Below are positions 25,630 through 35,972 of a DNA stretch of 64,000 bases, in pieces; positions within the stretch are counted from its first letter, which is position 1; every line of letters starts with the position of its first letter. This DNA is from Cellulophaga sp. HaHa_2_95 (GTDB taxonomy: Bacteria > Bacteroidota > Bacteroidia > Flavobacteriales > Flavobacteriaceae): positions 1,364,001 to 1,428,000 of the forward strand of contig NZ_CP058988.1 in NCBI RefSeq assembly GCF_019278565.1, read 5' to 3'. The notes beneath the pieces were generated by a model, which ran no database searches, had not been told where the DNA came from, and saw only the letters and a program-made list of their open reading frames with translations. A program made the position numbers and the translations under genes.

Positions 25630-27066
25630 TTACTCAACGTCAAAAAACAATTTTGTTGTTTGTGCATCTCCGCCTATAGCAGAAGAAGCAGACATCCAAT
25701 TCGCTTCATTTAAGTTTTGTTCATCTATTGGATAAGTATATCTAGTAGGAACAGGTAATCCACTTTCTGCAGGTAAGTTAAAAGAAGGAGTGTCATAAAC
25801 TCTCCATGCAGTCCAAGATTCAAAACCTCTGTTGAACATTGCCAACCATAACTGGTTTCCAATTTTCTCTTTCCATGTTCCAGTAGCTGTTGTGTAAGCT
25901 ACATCAGGATTCGCTAAGTAGTCTGCGACATTAGGTACACCCCAGAAATCAAAAGAAGCTGTAATACCTGCGTTATAGAAGCTTTCTGCATCAGCAGGAG
26001 TTCCAGAGATAGAACGTTCAGCAGCATCTGCTAAATAAAATGATACTTCAGCATAATCTATTAAACTAGCAGGATTTTCAGGATCCAGCATAGGAGCACC
26101 CACATGGGTGTATGATGTGTAGGTATTGTTGTCTCCGTAAGGTCCTCCAACATATACATCATCTCCTAAGTTTTGATCAAAATAGTATGCTCTTCTAGGG
26201 TCTTCTAAATCATTCATGAAATCAACTAAAGTATTAGCGATAACGAAATCTGATCTACCAGACTGCACTAGATCTACCCATACAGGGTTTGTATTAGGCG
26301 TAGCACTTTGGTATTCTACTTCTGCATTATCTGCATTTGAAGTAAATACACCCCCGCTTACTGCAGCTGTTATAGCAGCAGAAGCTTGTGTTGTCATACT
26401 AGAAACATCAACAACTCTTAAGCCCATTCTTAATAATAAAGAATTAGCAAATTTAGTCCAAGCAGTAGCATCTCCACCATAGATAGGATCAGAAGAACCA
26501 AATCCAGTTCCTGAAATAGTAGGGATAACAGCTGTTAAACGCGTTAATAAATCACTGTATATTGTAGCAGCATCATCGTATTGAGGAAGTACATATTCGC
26601 TATCATTTAAAGCTTGAGAATATGGAATATCACCGAATGTTTCTACCAATTGTGCCCAAGTATAAATTTCTAATATTTCAATCTGAGCATTTCTAGAAGC
26701 TTTTTCAGCAGCTGTTATTTGGTCATCAGCATTAACAGTCTCTCTAGCACTTTTAAAATCAAACAATACATCTCTGTACATTTCTGACCAATGTGTGTCA
26801 GGAATACTTCTTGTATTGAAGTCATAATTAGCTTCATCTGTGTATGTAGTTTCAGTCCAGTGTTGTCCTAACATTCTAAAGATGTTAGTATTTACATTGG
26901 TACTTGTCATTTGATCAAACAAACTCTTAGTAGCAGCATTGAACAAAAAGCTCGCTTCTACTTCAGTTGGATTCTTTGGATCGTTATTCAATGCTTCATA
27001 GTTATCGTCCGATTGGCAGGCTCCTAATGTTGCGATTGAAAGAATGGTTAATAATATTTTTTTCAT
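25630..27066 (-). CDS. SusD/RagB family surface lipoprotein (second pair)
   Basis: 478 residues from the ATG at 27066; an upstream extension to 27150 overlaps the susC gene and is rejected because the later start gives a clean lipoprotein signal (MKKILLTILSIATLGAC, C17, followed by QSDDN). Family marks include NDPKNPTEVEASFLFNAATKS and the TPR-like helices (EILEIYTWAQLVETFGDIPYSQAL). SusD-like proteins sit on the cell surface as lids of a SusC transporter and bind the nutrient. Substrate unknown: no glycoside hydrolase, peptidase or regulator is adjacent. It lies 10 nt after the susC stop. Confidence 0.92.
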   Translation of the reverse strand: MKKILLTILSIATLGACQSDDNYEALNNDPKNPTEVEASFLFNAATKSLFDQMTSTNVNTNIFRMLGQHWTETTYTDEANYDFNTRSIPDTHWSEMYRDVLFDFKSARETVNADDQITAAEKASRNAQIEILEIYTWAQLVETFGDIPYSQALNDSEYVLPQYDDAATIYSDLLTRLTAVIPTISGTGFGSSDPIYGGDATAWTKFANSLLLRMGLRVVDVSSMTTQASAAITAAVSGGVFTSNADNAEVEYQSATPNTNPVWVDLVQSGRSDFVIANTLVDFMNDLEDPRRAYYFDQNLGDDVYVGGPYGDNNTYTSYTHVGAPMLDPENPASLIDYAEVSFYLADAAERSISGTPADAESFYNAGITASFDFWGVPNVADYLANPDVAYTTATGTWKEKIGNQLWLAMFNRGFESWTAWRVYDTPSFNLPAESGLPVPTRYTYPIDEQNLNEANWMSASSAIGGDAQTTKLFFDVE

Positions 27067-27076
27067 AATTTTTTCT

Positions 27077-30000
27077 TTAAAACTGTAATTTAATACTTGC
27101 ACCAATTTCTCTAATAGAAGGGTAAGCACCTGATTGATATCCTTGAACATTTCCAGAGCTCAAACCAGCTTCAGGATCAGAATAAGGCACGTTTTTATGA
27201 ATAATCCATAAGTTTCTACCGATCAATGAAATTGATGCAGAAGAGAAAGGTGTTCTGTCAATGATTTTTGGGCTAAAGTTATATGTCAAGTTAGCTTCAC
27301 GTAATTTAACATACCCAGCATCATAAACGTGTAATTTGTTAGGAGCTCTTGCATATCCATAAGGGTTAGCGTAGGTATCAAAACTAGCTCTTACTTCATT
27401 AGGAGTACCATCTTCAGCCACACCACTTAATACTAAACCTCCAGAATCAGCACTGTAATTTCCAGGTGTTCCTGAAACCGTATTTCTTATTGGGTTTCCT
27501 AAATCGTTATCAGCAGCAGACCAGTCGTACATACCTGTAGCATAACCATACCAAGTATCTAAAGAGAATACATCTCCACCTTTTTGAATATCAATTAAGA
27601 AACCTAAGCTTAAGTTTTTGTATTTAAAAGTGTTAAACACACCACCAGTCCAATCAGCATTCACATCACCAATAACCTCATTACTGTTAGAAGTTCTTAA
27701 ATAAGCTCCACTAGTTTGGCTTATCACACGCTCACCATTTTCATGATAAATAAAATCAGAACCTCTAATAGTTCCATAAGCTTCACCTGGAGTTGCGTTG
27801 ATAGAAACACCACCTTGTAAAGATGCTAATTGAAGGTTATCAATTCCGTTTAATAATTCAACAACTAAACTTCTGTTTCTAGCCCAGTTTACAGTAACAT
27901 CCCACTGGAAATTATCTGTTTTTATAGGAGTTCCGTTTAATTGTACTTCCCATCCTTTGTTCTCGATTGTTCCTGCATTTAAGATAGATGCACCATATCC
28001 AGTAGCATTTGAAACAGGAATACTAGTAATTTGGTTAATGTTTTGTGTGTTGTAATAAGAAACATCAAAACCTAATCTTCTATTAACAAAAGCCATTTCA
28101 AGACCAAATTCACTACTTTCTTGTCTTTCTGGTAATAATTCTGCGTTAGACTTTGTAGTAGGGTTGGTAGCAACGCCATTGTTGTTAAACGGTGTTCCGA
28201 TAGCATACGTGTTGTATACATTATATGGGTTTGTATCATTCCCAACTTCTGCGTAATTGGCTCTTAACTTTCCAAAAGTTAACCAGTTAGCATCAACTAA
28301 TTCAGAGAAGATTAAACTTCCTGAAACAGAATAATAACCATATCTGTTGTTTTCTACTGGTAAAGTTGAAGATCTATCTGTTCTATAAGAACCTTCTAAG
28401 TAAAGGAAGTTATCATACCCTAAGCTAGCTCTAATATATTCACCATCTACCATTCTAGTAGCTTCATACTCTGTAGGTGCTTCAATAGAACTTACACTGT
28501 TTGATAAAGCATATAGTCCAGCTAAGCTTAATCCTCCGTTAGATTCGGCAAATATGCTGTTGGTCTTGTTTCTTCTAAGGTTAACACCAACAGTACCTTC
28601 TAAGCTTAATTTTTCACTAAGATATTTGTTGAAATTCAACATGAAATCATAGTTGTATTCTGCAACGTTGTTATTGTATCTTGAGTAAGAAGCAACATCT
28701 GCACTTCCAACATTTATTCTTTCCTCTTGTAATGCAGCGTAGGTATCAAAAGAGAATCTACCCATAGCATTTAACCAATCTGTAATCTCATAATCAAGCG
28801 CAAAGTTACCAAAGTATCTATTTCTAGTATCTGATTGGTAATTTTCGTAGAAAGTCCAGTAAGGGTTGTCAGAGTAGATAGGAGAAAGATTATCAGGACC
28901 GTTAGGGTTCCAAGTGATGTTTTCTCTAGTGTCAAAATATGCTTCTTTTTGTTCCGCATAGTCAACGTTCATTTGATTCCACTGTCTGAATTGTTGCATA
29001 ATGTTCCCAGAACTATATCCTGTTCCATTTCTACCTTTACCATCTGTTTTCACAAAGTTAAAGTAAGCAGAAGCAGTTAATTTATCTGTTAAATCATGAG
29101 ATCCACTAAAAGAAATGGTATTTCTTTTTAATAGAGCTATTAGGAAGGTTACCACTTTGAGTTAAATTAGTTACCCCTAATCTAAAACTACTTGTTTCTG
29201 TACCACCGTCTAAAGCAAAAGAATTAACAGCCGTAGTACTAGTGCCCCAAACATAATTTGGATTGTTAGCACCAGCAACATAAGGAGTCGCTTGTTGGTA
29301 AGTATCTAATTGTGGGTAAATTGAATTCCATTGATACACCAATAAATTAGGATCAAAAGCTGCACCATAAGAAGCATCTTCTGTGAAAGGAGTTGTTAAG
29401 TCATCAATACCATCACCATCTACATCGTAAAGGTTAAAATACCCATCTGCAGAATCATAATAAGGACCGTAACCTGCTCCGTATTTATCTTGGTATTTTA
29501 CAAGCGTTTCTTTGTCAGCACTTCCTAAAGTAATGCTAGAAGAAACTGTTACACCAATACCTTTATTTTTTTTACCTTTTTTTGTAGTAATCATTACCAC
29601 CCCATTAGAAGCTCTAGAGCCATATAATGCAGTAGCGGCAGCACCTTTAAGTACGTTTATGGAAGCAATATCATCTGGATTTATATCAGATGCAGCATTA
29701 CCGTAATCAAAACCACCAGTACCACTTTGTTGTCCTGTGGTATTTGTGTTTCCGTTATCAATAGGAATGCCATCTACAACGAATAACGCTTGATTGTTTC
29801 CAGAGATAGAATTGTTACCTCTAATTACTACGTTAGTAGATCCACCAAAGTTACCTGAAGATTTAATGCTCAAACCTGCAACTTTACCCGATAAAGAGTT
29901 TACAAAGTTATTACTCTTAACGGCAGATACCGCATCACCCTTAACTTCTTGAGTGGCATAGCCAAGAGATTTTTTCTCTCTTTTAATACCTAAAGCAGTA

Positions 30001-30320
30001 ACTACAATTTCATCAAGTGCTTGGGCGTCTTCAACCATAGTAACGTTGATTGATGAAGTAGCTCCAATGATTTTTGAAATTTCTTTTTGACCTACGTAGG
30101 TAAAAACTAAGGTTTGGCCTTCGGTTCCTTTAATAGTATACATACCATCAAAATCTGTTTGCGTACCGTTATTTGTACCTGACACCAGGATGTTTACTCC
30201 AGGTAATGGGACACCTTGTTGATCGGTGACCGTACCTGAAATCGTCTTTTCTTGTGCAAATGTTAAATGCACAACAAACGCTAAAAGAAGCGTAAAGATT
30301 CCATTTAATTTTGTTTTCAT
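27077..30320 (-). pseudogene. SusC/RagA TonB-linked outer membrane protein, frameshifted
   Basis: Two overlapping frames together make a full-length SusC of about 1080 residues, close to the intact paralogue (1058). The first part, from the ATG at 30320, has a signal peptide, the carboxypeptidase-like domain (ISGTVTDQQGVPLPGVNILV), a TonB-box-like stretch and the plug (FVVDGIPIDNG); it ends about residue 405. The barrel continues in another frame from about 29128 and ends KLQF at 27077. The break is at a run of five T (29125-29129, minus-strand A5): removing one A restores PNSSIKRNTISFSGSHDL. It may be a true mutation or a homopolymer sequencing error. The partner susD is intact. Confidence 0.88.
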
Positions 30321-30324
30321 TATT
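30238..30324. repeat. 87-nt direct repeat, copy 2 (susC signal-peptide region)
   Basis: Matches 35173-35259 at 83 of 87 positions in the same orientation. It covers the signal peptide and the first residues of the mature susC product and ends just past the ATG. Confidence 0.85.
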
Positions 30325-30700
30325 ATGTTATTAGAATTAGTTGGCGGCGAAAGTGATAATTCCATGTTAATTATCCTAAATTTATTAATATAATTTTATG
30401 GTTATAATTAATTTCTATGGATGTATCTTTCTCGAGCACGTGTTTTTGTTAATAATTCAAAATATCAACTATTTTTTGCTAAATGTTAAATTCGCAGTCC
30501 CTTTTGTTAAAAATGTAAACTTTTTTCATTTTTAAGTAATTCTTTCATAGAAAATTGACCCTCTGTACTAATTCGCATAATTTGTGTTCTTCTATGGGTT
30601 TGTTTTCACTAATAGCTTCTTTTAAAGTTTTTTATGTATATATCAAAAAAAAAACCACCTCGTCAGAGGTGGTTTTATAAATGTAAATTTAATAATGTCT
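30321..30700. other. 380-nt region upstream of the frameshifted susC
   Basis: Lies between susC (starting at 30320) and the upstream susD (stop at 30701), same strand. It holds the terminator of the upstream pair (30651-30676). The remaining approximately 325 nt are very AT-rich with no ORF, and I find no good TAnnTTTG box; the susC promoter must be here but is not recognisable. Confidence 0.6.
30651..30676 (-). terminator. Intrinsic terminator of the first susCD pair
   Basis: A 10-bp stem AAAACCACCT/AGGTGGTTTT around CGTCAG, with a run of T on the minus strand, 24 nt past the susD stop at 30701. It separates the two susCD pairs into separate transcripts. Confidence 0.88.
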
Positions 30701-32068
30701 TTAATCTTCAAATGCCCAAATGTCATTATCTAATAAATGGCCTCCTTGGTTACTAATAGCGGCTTCGTATGAAGCGGTATTAGATAGACGCTCTGAATCT
30801 GGATATAAAAATCTTCTCGGTACAATACCGCTTGGGTTACTACCATTTGCTCCTTCTGGATTTGCTACAAGCGCAGGAAAACCTGTTCTTCTATAATCAT
30901 TCCAGCTTTCAATTGGTGCAGCACCATACATTGCTTTGTATTTTTCTATAATAATAGTTTCTAAGTCTGTACCAGTAACAGTTGCTAAATATGCTGTAAT
31001 ATCAGCAGGTGCTATACCTATAAACTCCATATTAGCAGTAATGGCATCTTGTAAAGCTACAGATGGATCCCCACCTGTTCTTAATAATGCTTCTGCTTCA
31101 ATAAATTTAAGCTCCGAATACGAGATTAATGGACTAGGAGAACTATACTGAGCCCAGAATAATTCTGTATTTCCATTTTCGAAAAATAGTTGATCACCAT
31201 CTACATTTGGTGTCATGAACTTAGTTTTTCTAGGATCATTATCCATTAAGTTATCAAAGAAAGGATCGATAATCAAAGTGTTTGGTCTCTGAATTCCAAA
31301 AAGAGCCAGCGGATTACCTCCATTTGGAGTTCCTTCAAATTGAAAGATAGGAGAGTCGTCGTTAGAGCTAAATGCTAGTGAAACTTCACTTAATGCTTTT
31401 TCGGAAGCAGTTGCATCTCTTTTAGTTAATTGCATGTAATATCTTGCTTTTAACGCATGAGCAACAGCAATCCAATCTGTAGCAGCAACTAGGTCACCTA
31501 ATGGACCTTCTGGATCTGTCTGTCCAAAATCAGCAATAGCTTCATCTAGTAAATTCTGTATGGAAGCGTATATTTCTTCTTGAGAATCATAAGTTGGTGC
31601 TAAATTATCAGAACCTAAGAATGCATCGCTGTAAGGAATGTCTCCAAAGCAATTTGTAGTTAGACCTAAATTCGCTGCCATATAGATTTTAGCAAGACCT
31701 CTAGTGTGAATATTCTCTCCGGTAGCGTTAGCTCTTTCTATCATATCTGCACAATCTCTCATAGATCCGGTATATAATCCGAATTCCCAAACATCAGAAA
31801 GAGATGATTCTGGTATTGCGTATTGCGTAAATGCTACTTGTTGTGCATCAAAACCAATGAATTGTTGTGTTACGATACCAGCTAATCTTCCGGCAGAAGC
31901 TACAATATTTCTGTGGGTTTGAGTTTGCATCGTAGGAGTTATAGCAACTAAGCTAACATTTTCGCCTCCTGGTCTTCCTGGATCTAAATTAGTGTCTCCG
32001 AAATCATCACATGATGATAATATAATACCTAGAAATACTGGAATTATAATTTTATAATATTTTTTCAT
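30701..32068 (-). CDS. SusD/RagB family surface lipoprotein (first pair)
   Basis: 455 residues with a lipoprotein signal (MKKYYKIIIPVFLGIILSSC, C20) followed by DDFGD, an acidic export signal. Family marks include ARYYMQLTKRDA and FGDIPYSDAFLGSDNLAPTYDSQEEIY, which is common to SusD-like nutrient-binding lipoproteins. It only moderately resembles the second SusD of this window, so the two pairs likely differ in ligand. It follows susC by 10 nt, the same spacing as in the other pair. Confidence 0.93.
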   Translation of the reverse strand: MKKYYKIIIPVFLGIILSSCDDFGDTNLDPGRPGGENVSLVAITPTMQTQTHRNIVASAGRLAGIVTQQFIGFDAQQVAFTQYAIPESSLSDVWEFGLYTGSMRDCADMIERANATGENIHTRGLAKIYMAANLGLTTNCFGDIPYSDAFLGSDNLAPTYDSQEEIYASIQNLLDEAIADFGQTDPEGPLGDLVAATDWIAVAHALKARYYMQLTKRDATASEKALSEVSLAFSSNDDSPIFQFEGTPNGGNPLALFGIQRPNTLIIDPFFDNLMDNDPRKTKFMTPNVDGDQLFFENGNTELFWAQYSSPSPLISYSELKFIEAEALLRTGGDPSVALQDAITANMEFIGIAPADITAYLATVTGTDLETIIIEKYKAMYGAAPIESWNDYRRTGFPALVANPEGANGSNPSGIVPRRFLYPDSERLSNTASYEAAISNQGGHLLDNDIWAFED

Positions 32069-32078
32069 TATTTTTTTT

Positions 32079-35000
32079 TTAGAATGATACTCTTATTGCT
32101 AATGAATAACTTTGTGTTTGCGGTTGGTTGAAGTAATCTAAACCAATCCCGTTTGAATCACCTGTAAGGTTAGTTTCAGGGTCAATACCAGGGTAATCTG
32201 TTTGTACCCATAAGTTTCTACCTGCAGCAGTAAGTGAGAAAGAATCTAGTCCTATTTTAGAGATAAGTTCCGTTGGCAATGAATATGTCAAAGCTACTTC
32301 TCTTAATTTAATGAAAGATCCATCATATACATAATCTTCAGATACACCGCCAAATCCATAACGCACCCATCTGTTAGCGCCGAGTCCTCCAGCAGGATCA
32401 GCATAGGCAACCGCTGTTGTGTTAGGTTGTCCATCAGATTGTCTTACGCCATCTACCACATACGATCCGTTTCTTAATTCACCAGTTGCTTTAGATACAC
32501 CAAAGTAATCAAGAATTCCGCATGTACCACACCAAACATCTCCACCTTCACGGTAGTCAATAAGCGCAGTTAAACTAAGGTTCTTATAAGAGAATGTGTT
32601 TCTCAATCCTAAAGTGAAATCTGGGATTGGATCACCAATCACACCGCTTGTAGGGTCAGCAATAGCAAGGCCATCATCGTCAACTAATTGATTTCCATTT
32701 TCATCTCTCAACCATCTGCTACCGAAAATGGCACCATAGGATTCACCTGGAACGGCTCTAGAAGAGGTGGAAGTAAATCCATTTAGTAAAATTGGCTCAA
32801 TACCATCAACTAACGATTCTACTACGTTTTCATATTTTGTAAAATTCACATTCAAGTCCCAGTTGAAATTTTCGCTTCTTACAGGATTTATTGTAGAAGA
32901 AATTTCCCATCCATTGTTAGAAATTACACCAGCGTTGATTGTTCTGTTAGTGTATCCTGTAGTTGCAGGTTGGCTAACTTGTATGATCTGATCTTTTGTT
33001 TCTTTATCATAGTAAGTAACATCTAAGGTTAATCTACTTTGGAAGAATTTAAACTCAGCACCAACTTCCCATTCCGTTGTCTCTTCAGGTCTTAATTCAC
33101 TATTTCCAAGAAGACTAGATCTCTCAAAAGCAACACTTGAGAAAAGAGGGAAGACATTAGGGTCAATAAAACCATCACCACCTACAGAACCTGCTTGGTA
33201 GTAAGTGTTTGTAGCGAATGTGTCTGCGTCGTTTCCAGTTTTACCATAAGAACCACGTAACTTACCATAGTTGAACCATTGACTGTCATTTAGTAATTCA
33301 GAAAATACAAAACTTGTACCTATACTATAACTCTGAAAGCTATTATTGTCAGCTGGTAATGTAGAAGACCAGTCATTTCTAAATGATGCATTTGTAAATA
33401 GCATGTTGTCATATCCAAAAGTAACTTGACTCAAAAAGGCCTTAAGTTCTTTTTGATCAAATAATTCTAAATTAGTTTGCGAAGCAGAGTTAGAAACGTG
33501 GAAGAATCCAGGTATAGTTAATCCAAAACCGTCAGTTCTTCTAATATTGTTTCTTTTTCTATATTGATCAACACCTATAGTAGCGCCAAAACTGGTTTTC
33601 TCACCAAAGTCTTTGTTTACAATCGCAAGCAATTGTGTAGAGATATCTTCGTTACTTTCATCTCTCGTAATTACTTGACCATTAGAATCTGTAGCAGATC
33701 CTATGTCAATTCCTTGTAATCTAGAATCAGTAAATCTGTCATAACCATAAGTACCTCTAAACGTTAGCCAATCGGTAGCAGTGTATTCAAATTGTAAATT
33801 TCCTATAAATCTATTCACATCATCAAAAGAAGGGTTTTTTGCTACGGTCCAATATGGGTTATCGTAGATACCTGCCCTGTAGCTTCTCTGTGAGCCATCT
33901 GGAGCAACATAAGTAGACTCTGTACTTGCAGCTTCCCCAGCTGTTAGGCCGTTACCGTTGTCAAATGTAGGTGTCGTCCTAAGTAAACCAAGCATAATTC
34001 CTGAGATATTTGAACCACGTTGTACTCTACGTCCGCCAGAATTTACATATGTTCCGCTAGCTGAAAGTGTTAGTTTTTCGCTTAGATCGGCAGATATGTT
34101 TGCTCTAAAAGATTTTCTTCCAAATTTTTCTGTTGGAGATATACCGGTTTGGTCCATTTTACCTCCAGATACAAAATATTTAACAGATTCAGTTCCTCCA
34201 CTTATAGATACGTTAAGGTCTGAAAGTATACCTGTTTTAAAGAAACTTAGGTTGTCATAAGCTTTAGCAGGGTTTCCATTTCCTGTTCCAGTAGGAACAA
34301 GTCTTCCATTAGTATCATATGGGTACGATGAATCTCCGTCAAATTCTAAAGAAGAGATTGCTGGTCCCCAGCTAAATCCTTCAAAGGTATCTGGACCTCT
34401 CCATGTACGAACACCTTCAACGGCTCTACCTTGGGCATATTCATTTTGTAATTCCGGAAAACTACTTGCTCTTGTAAAAGCAACATTAGAAGTTACAACA
34501 ACTTTTGGCTTACCTGATTTACCTGACTTTGTGGTTATAAGAATAACACCATTAGCGGCTCTTAATCCGTAAAGTGTCTGTGCAGCTACACCTTTTAATA
34601 TAGAAATAGATGCTATATCATTTTGATTAATATCTATTCCACGATTAGAGTTGTCCGTTCCTCCAGTGCCATTACCTGATGAGCTATTATCGATAGGAAC
34701 TCCATCAATAACAAACAGAGGGCTGTTATTTCTATTAATTGAAGTACTACCACGAACTCTTATGTTTGCAGATGCTCCAACTGATCCTGATGAAGCTGTA
34801 ACTTGAACACCCGCTGCCTTTGAAGAAAGAGCACTAGCGATATTGACTTCATTAGAGTTTTCAATTTGATCTGCTTCTACAGTTTGTACGGAATAAGATA
34901 ACTCTCTAGGTTTAGATTTTATACCTAATGCTGTTACTACAACTTCCTGAAGTGCTTGGGCATCTTCAGTCATTTGTATGTTGATGATTGATGAGCTACC

Positions 35001-35255
35001 GATTAATTTTTGAGAGTCTTTCTGACCAACATAAGTGAATAAAAGATTTTGACCTGGGCTACCTTTAATAGTGTATAAGCCATCAAAATCTGTTTGAGTA
35101 CCATTTGTTGTTCCAATTACGACAATGTTAACGCCGGGTAGTGGAAGACCGTCTTGATCTGTAACTGTACCCGAAATCGTCTTTTCTTGTGCAAATGTTA
35201 AATGCACAACAAACGCTAATAGAAGCGTAAGGATTCCATTTCCTTTTGTTTTCAT
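32079..35255 (-). CDS. SusC/RagA TonB-linked outer membrane protein (intact)
   Basis: 1058 residues: signal peptide, carboxypeptidase-regulatory-like domain (TISGTVTDQDGLPLPGVNIV, DFDGLYTIKG), the family segment QEVVVTALGIKSKPRELSYS, plug domain with the typical SPLFVIDGVPIDN and ASISILKGVAAQTLYGLRAA, and a 22-strand-type barrel ending in a terminal aromatic (LAIRVSF). It imports a ligand captured by its SusD across the outer membrane, driven by TonB. No regulator, enzyme or sigma/anti-sigma pair is adjacent, so the substrate cannot be inferred. Its first 87 nt are nearly identical to those of the second susC. Confidence 0.95.
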   Translation of the reverse strand: MKTKGNGILTLLLAFVVHLTFAQEKTISGTVTDQDGLPLPGVNIVVIGTTNGTQTDFDGLYTIKGSPGQNLLFTYVGQKDSQKLIGSSSIINIQMTEDAQALQEVVVTALGIKSKPRELSYSVQTVEADQIENSNEVNIASALSSKAAGVQVTASSGSVGASANIRVRGSTSINRNNSPLFVIDGVPIDNSSSGNGTGGTDNSNRGIDINQNDIASISILKGVAAQTLYGLRAANGVILITTKSGKSGKPKVVVTSNVAFTRASSFPELQNEYAQGRAVEGVRTWRGPDTFEGFSWGPAISSLEFDGDSSYPYDTNGRLVPTGTGNGNPAKAYDNLSFFKTGILSDLNVSISGGTESVKYFVSGGKMDQTGISPTEKFGRKSFRANISADLSEKLTLSASGTYVNSGGRRVQRGSNISGIMLGLLRTTPTFDNGNGLTAGEAASTESTYVAPDGSQRSYRAGIYDNPYWTVAKNPSFDDVNRFIGNLQFEYTATDWLTFRGTYGYDRFTDSRLQGIDIGSATDSNGQVITRDESNEDISTQLLAIVNKDFGEKTSFGATIGVDQYRKRNNIRRTDGFGLTIPGFFHVSNSASQTNLELFDQKELKAFLSQVTFGYDNMLFTNASFRNDWSSTLPADNNSFQSYSIGTSFVFSELLNDSQWFNYGKLRGSYGKTGNDADTFATNTYYQAGSVGGDGFIDPNVFPLFSSVAFERSSLLGNSELRPEETTEWEVGAEFKFFQSRLTLDVTYYDKETKDQIIQVSQPATTGYTNRTINAGVISNNGWEISSTINPVRSENFNWDLNVNFTKYENVVESLVDGIEPILLNGFTSTSSRAVPGESYGAIFGSRWLRDENGNQLVDDDGLAIADPTSGVIGDPIPDFTLGLRNTFSYKNLSLTALIDYREGGDVWCGTCGILDYFGVSKATGELRNGSYVVDGVRQSDGQPNTTAVAYADPAGGLGANRWVRYGFGGVSEDYVYDGSFIKLREVALTYSLPTELISKIGLDSFSLTAAGRNLWVQTDYPGIDPETNLTGDSNGIGLDYFNQPQTQSYSLAIRVSF

Positions 35256-35259
35256 TATT
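35173..35259. repeat. 87-nt direct repeat, copy 1 (susC signal-peptide region)
   Basis: Matches 30238-30324 at 83 of 87 positions, including the four bases before the ATG. The repeats are 4.9 kb apart in the same orientation. Confidence 0.85.
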
Positions 35260-35577
35260 TTTATATTTGAATTAGTTACCGCTAAAATCTTAATTTATTG
35301 TTAATAAACCTAAATTTTTTAATAATTTTTTAAGAAAATAGCTGCTTCATGTTAATTCTTGCATAATATGTACTCTATTCTGTATTATCTCGTGCTATTT
35401 GGATAGATGTAGCTATCTATTTTTCTTTAAAATTTTGGTCAAATAAATTTGGATATTGGGATCGTAAATTGAATTAAATCAAATAAAAATGATTAACTAT
35501 TTGAATTAATGGGAATTATTACTACATTTGCCGACCCTTAAAAAAGGGTAAGTTATATATATAGATACAATTATAGT
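35256..35577. other. 322-nt divergent region between susC and rpsL
   Basis: Holds the rpsL promoter at its right end (35501-35530) and presumably the susC promoter at its left end, which I cannot identify. ATAGAT/ATCTAT inverted repeats near 35403-35420 are a possible operator but are weak. The rest is AT-rich without features. Confidence 0.5.
35501..35530 (+). promoter_or_regulatory. Promoter of the rpsL-rplQ cluster
   Basis: TTG (35501-35503), 19-nt spacer, TACATTTG (35523-35530): a perfect match to the Bacteroidetes sigma consensus. A small inverted repeat ACCCTT/AAGGGT (35534-35549) overlaps the expected transcription start, within the 47-nt leader before rpsL. Confidence 0.75.
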
Positions 35578-35952
35578 ATGCCAACAATTTCACAATTAGT
35601 AAGAAAAGGAAGGGCCACGATTACTAAGAAGAGTAAATCGGCTGCTTTGGATTCTTGTCCTCAGAGAAGAGGGGTTTGTACTCGTGTTTACACAACTACA
35701 CCTAAAAAACCAAATTCTGCAATGCGTAAAGTAGCAAGGGTTAGGTTAACAAATGGTAAGGAAGTAAATGCATACATCCCTGGAGAAGGACATAATCTTC
35801 AAGAGCACTCGATAGTATTAGTAAGGGGCGGAAGAGTTAAGGATTTACCAGGTGTTAGGTATCATATCGTTAGAGGTGCTTTGGATACAGCAGGTGTTGC
35901 TGGAAGAACTCAACGTAGATCTAAGTATGGTGCTAAAAGACCTAAGAAGTAA
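35578..35952 (+). CDS. rpsL: 30S ribosomal protein S12
   Basis: 124 residues, full length. The conserved decoding-site loop reads [18 protein letters not shown], with the lysine that, when changed, gives streptomycin resistance in other bacteria in its wild-type form, and [13 protein letters not shown] follows. First gene after the promoter, heading the str portion of the cluster. Confidence 0.98.
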   Translation: MPTISQLVRKGRATITKKSKSAALDSCPQRRGVCTRVYTTTPKKPNSAMRKVARVRLTNGKEVNAYIPGEGHNLQEHSIVLVRGGRVKDLPGVRYHIVRGALDTAGVAGRTQRRSKYGAKRPKK

Positions 35953-35972
35953 TCAAGCTTTAAACAGAAACA

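Noticed and set aside
29106..29155. Programmed ribosomal frameshift as an explanation of the split susC
   Set aside because: The change needed is +1 (or -2), while the A-rich site would favour a -1 slip, and it lacks the heptamer A_AAA_AAG. A homopolymer indel is simpler.
30238..35259. Invertible promoter or susC shufflon
   Set aside because: The two 87-nt repeats point the same way, so inversion between them is impossible, and no invertase gene is in the window. Only deletion or gene conversion remains open.
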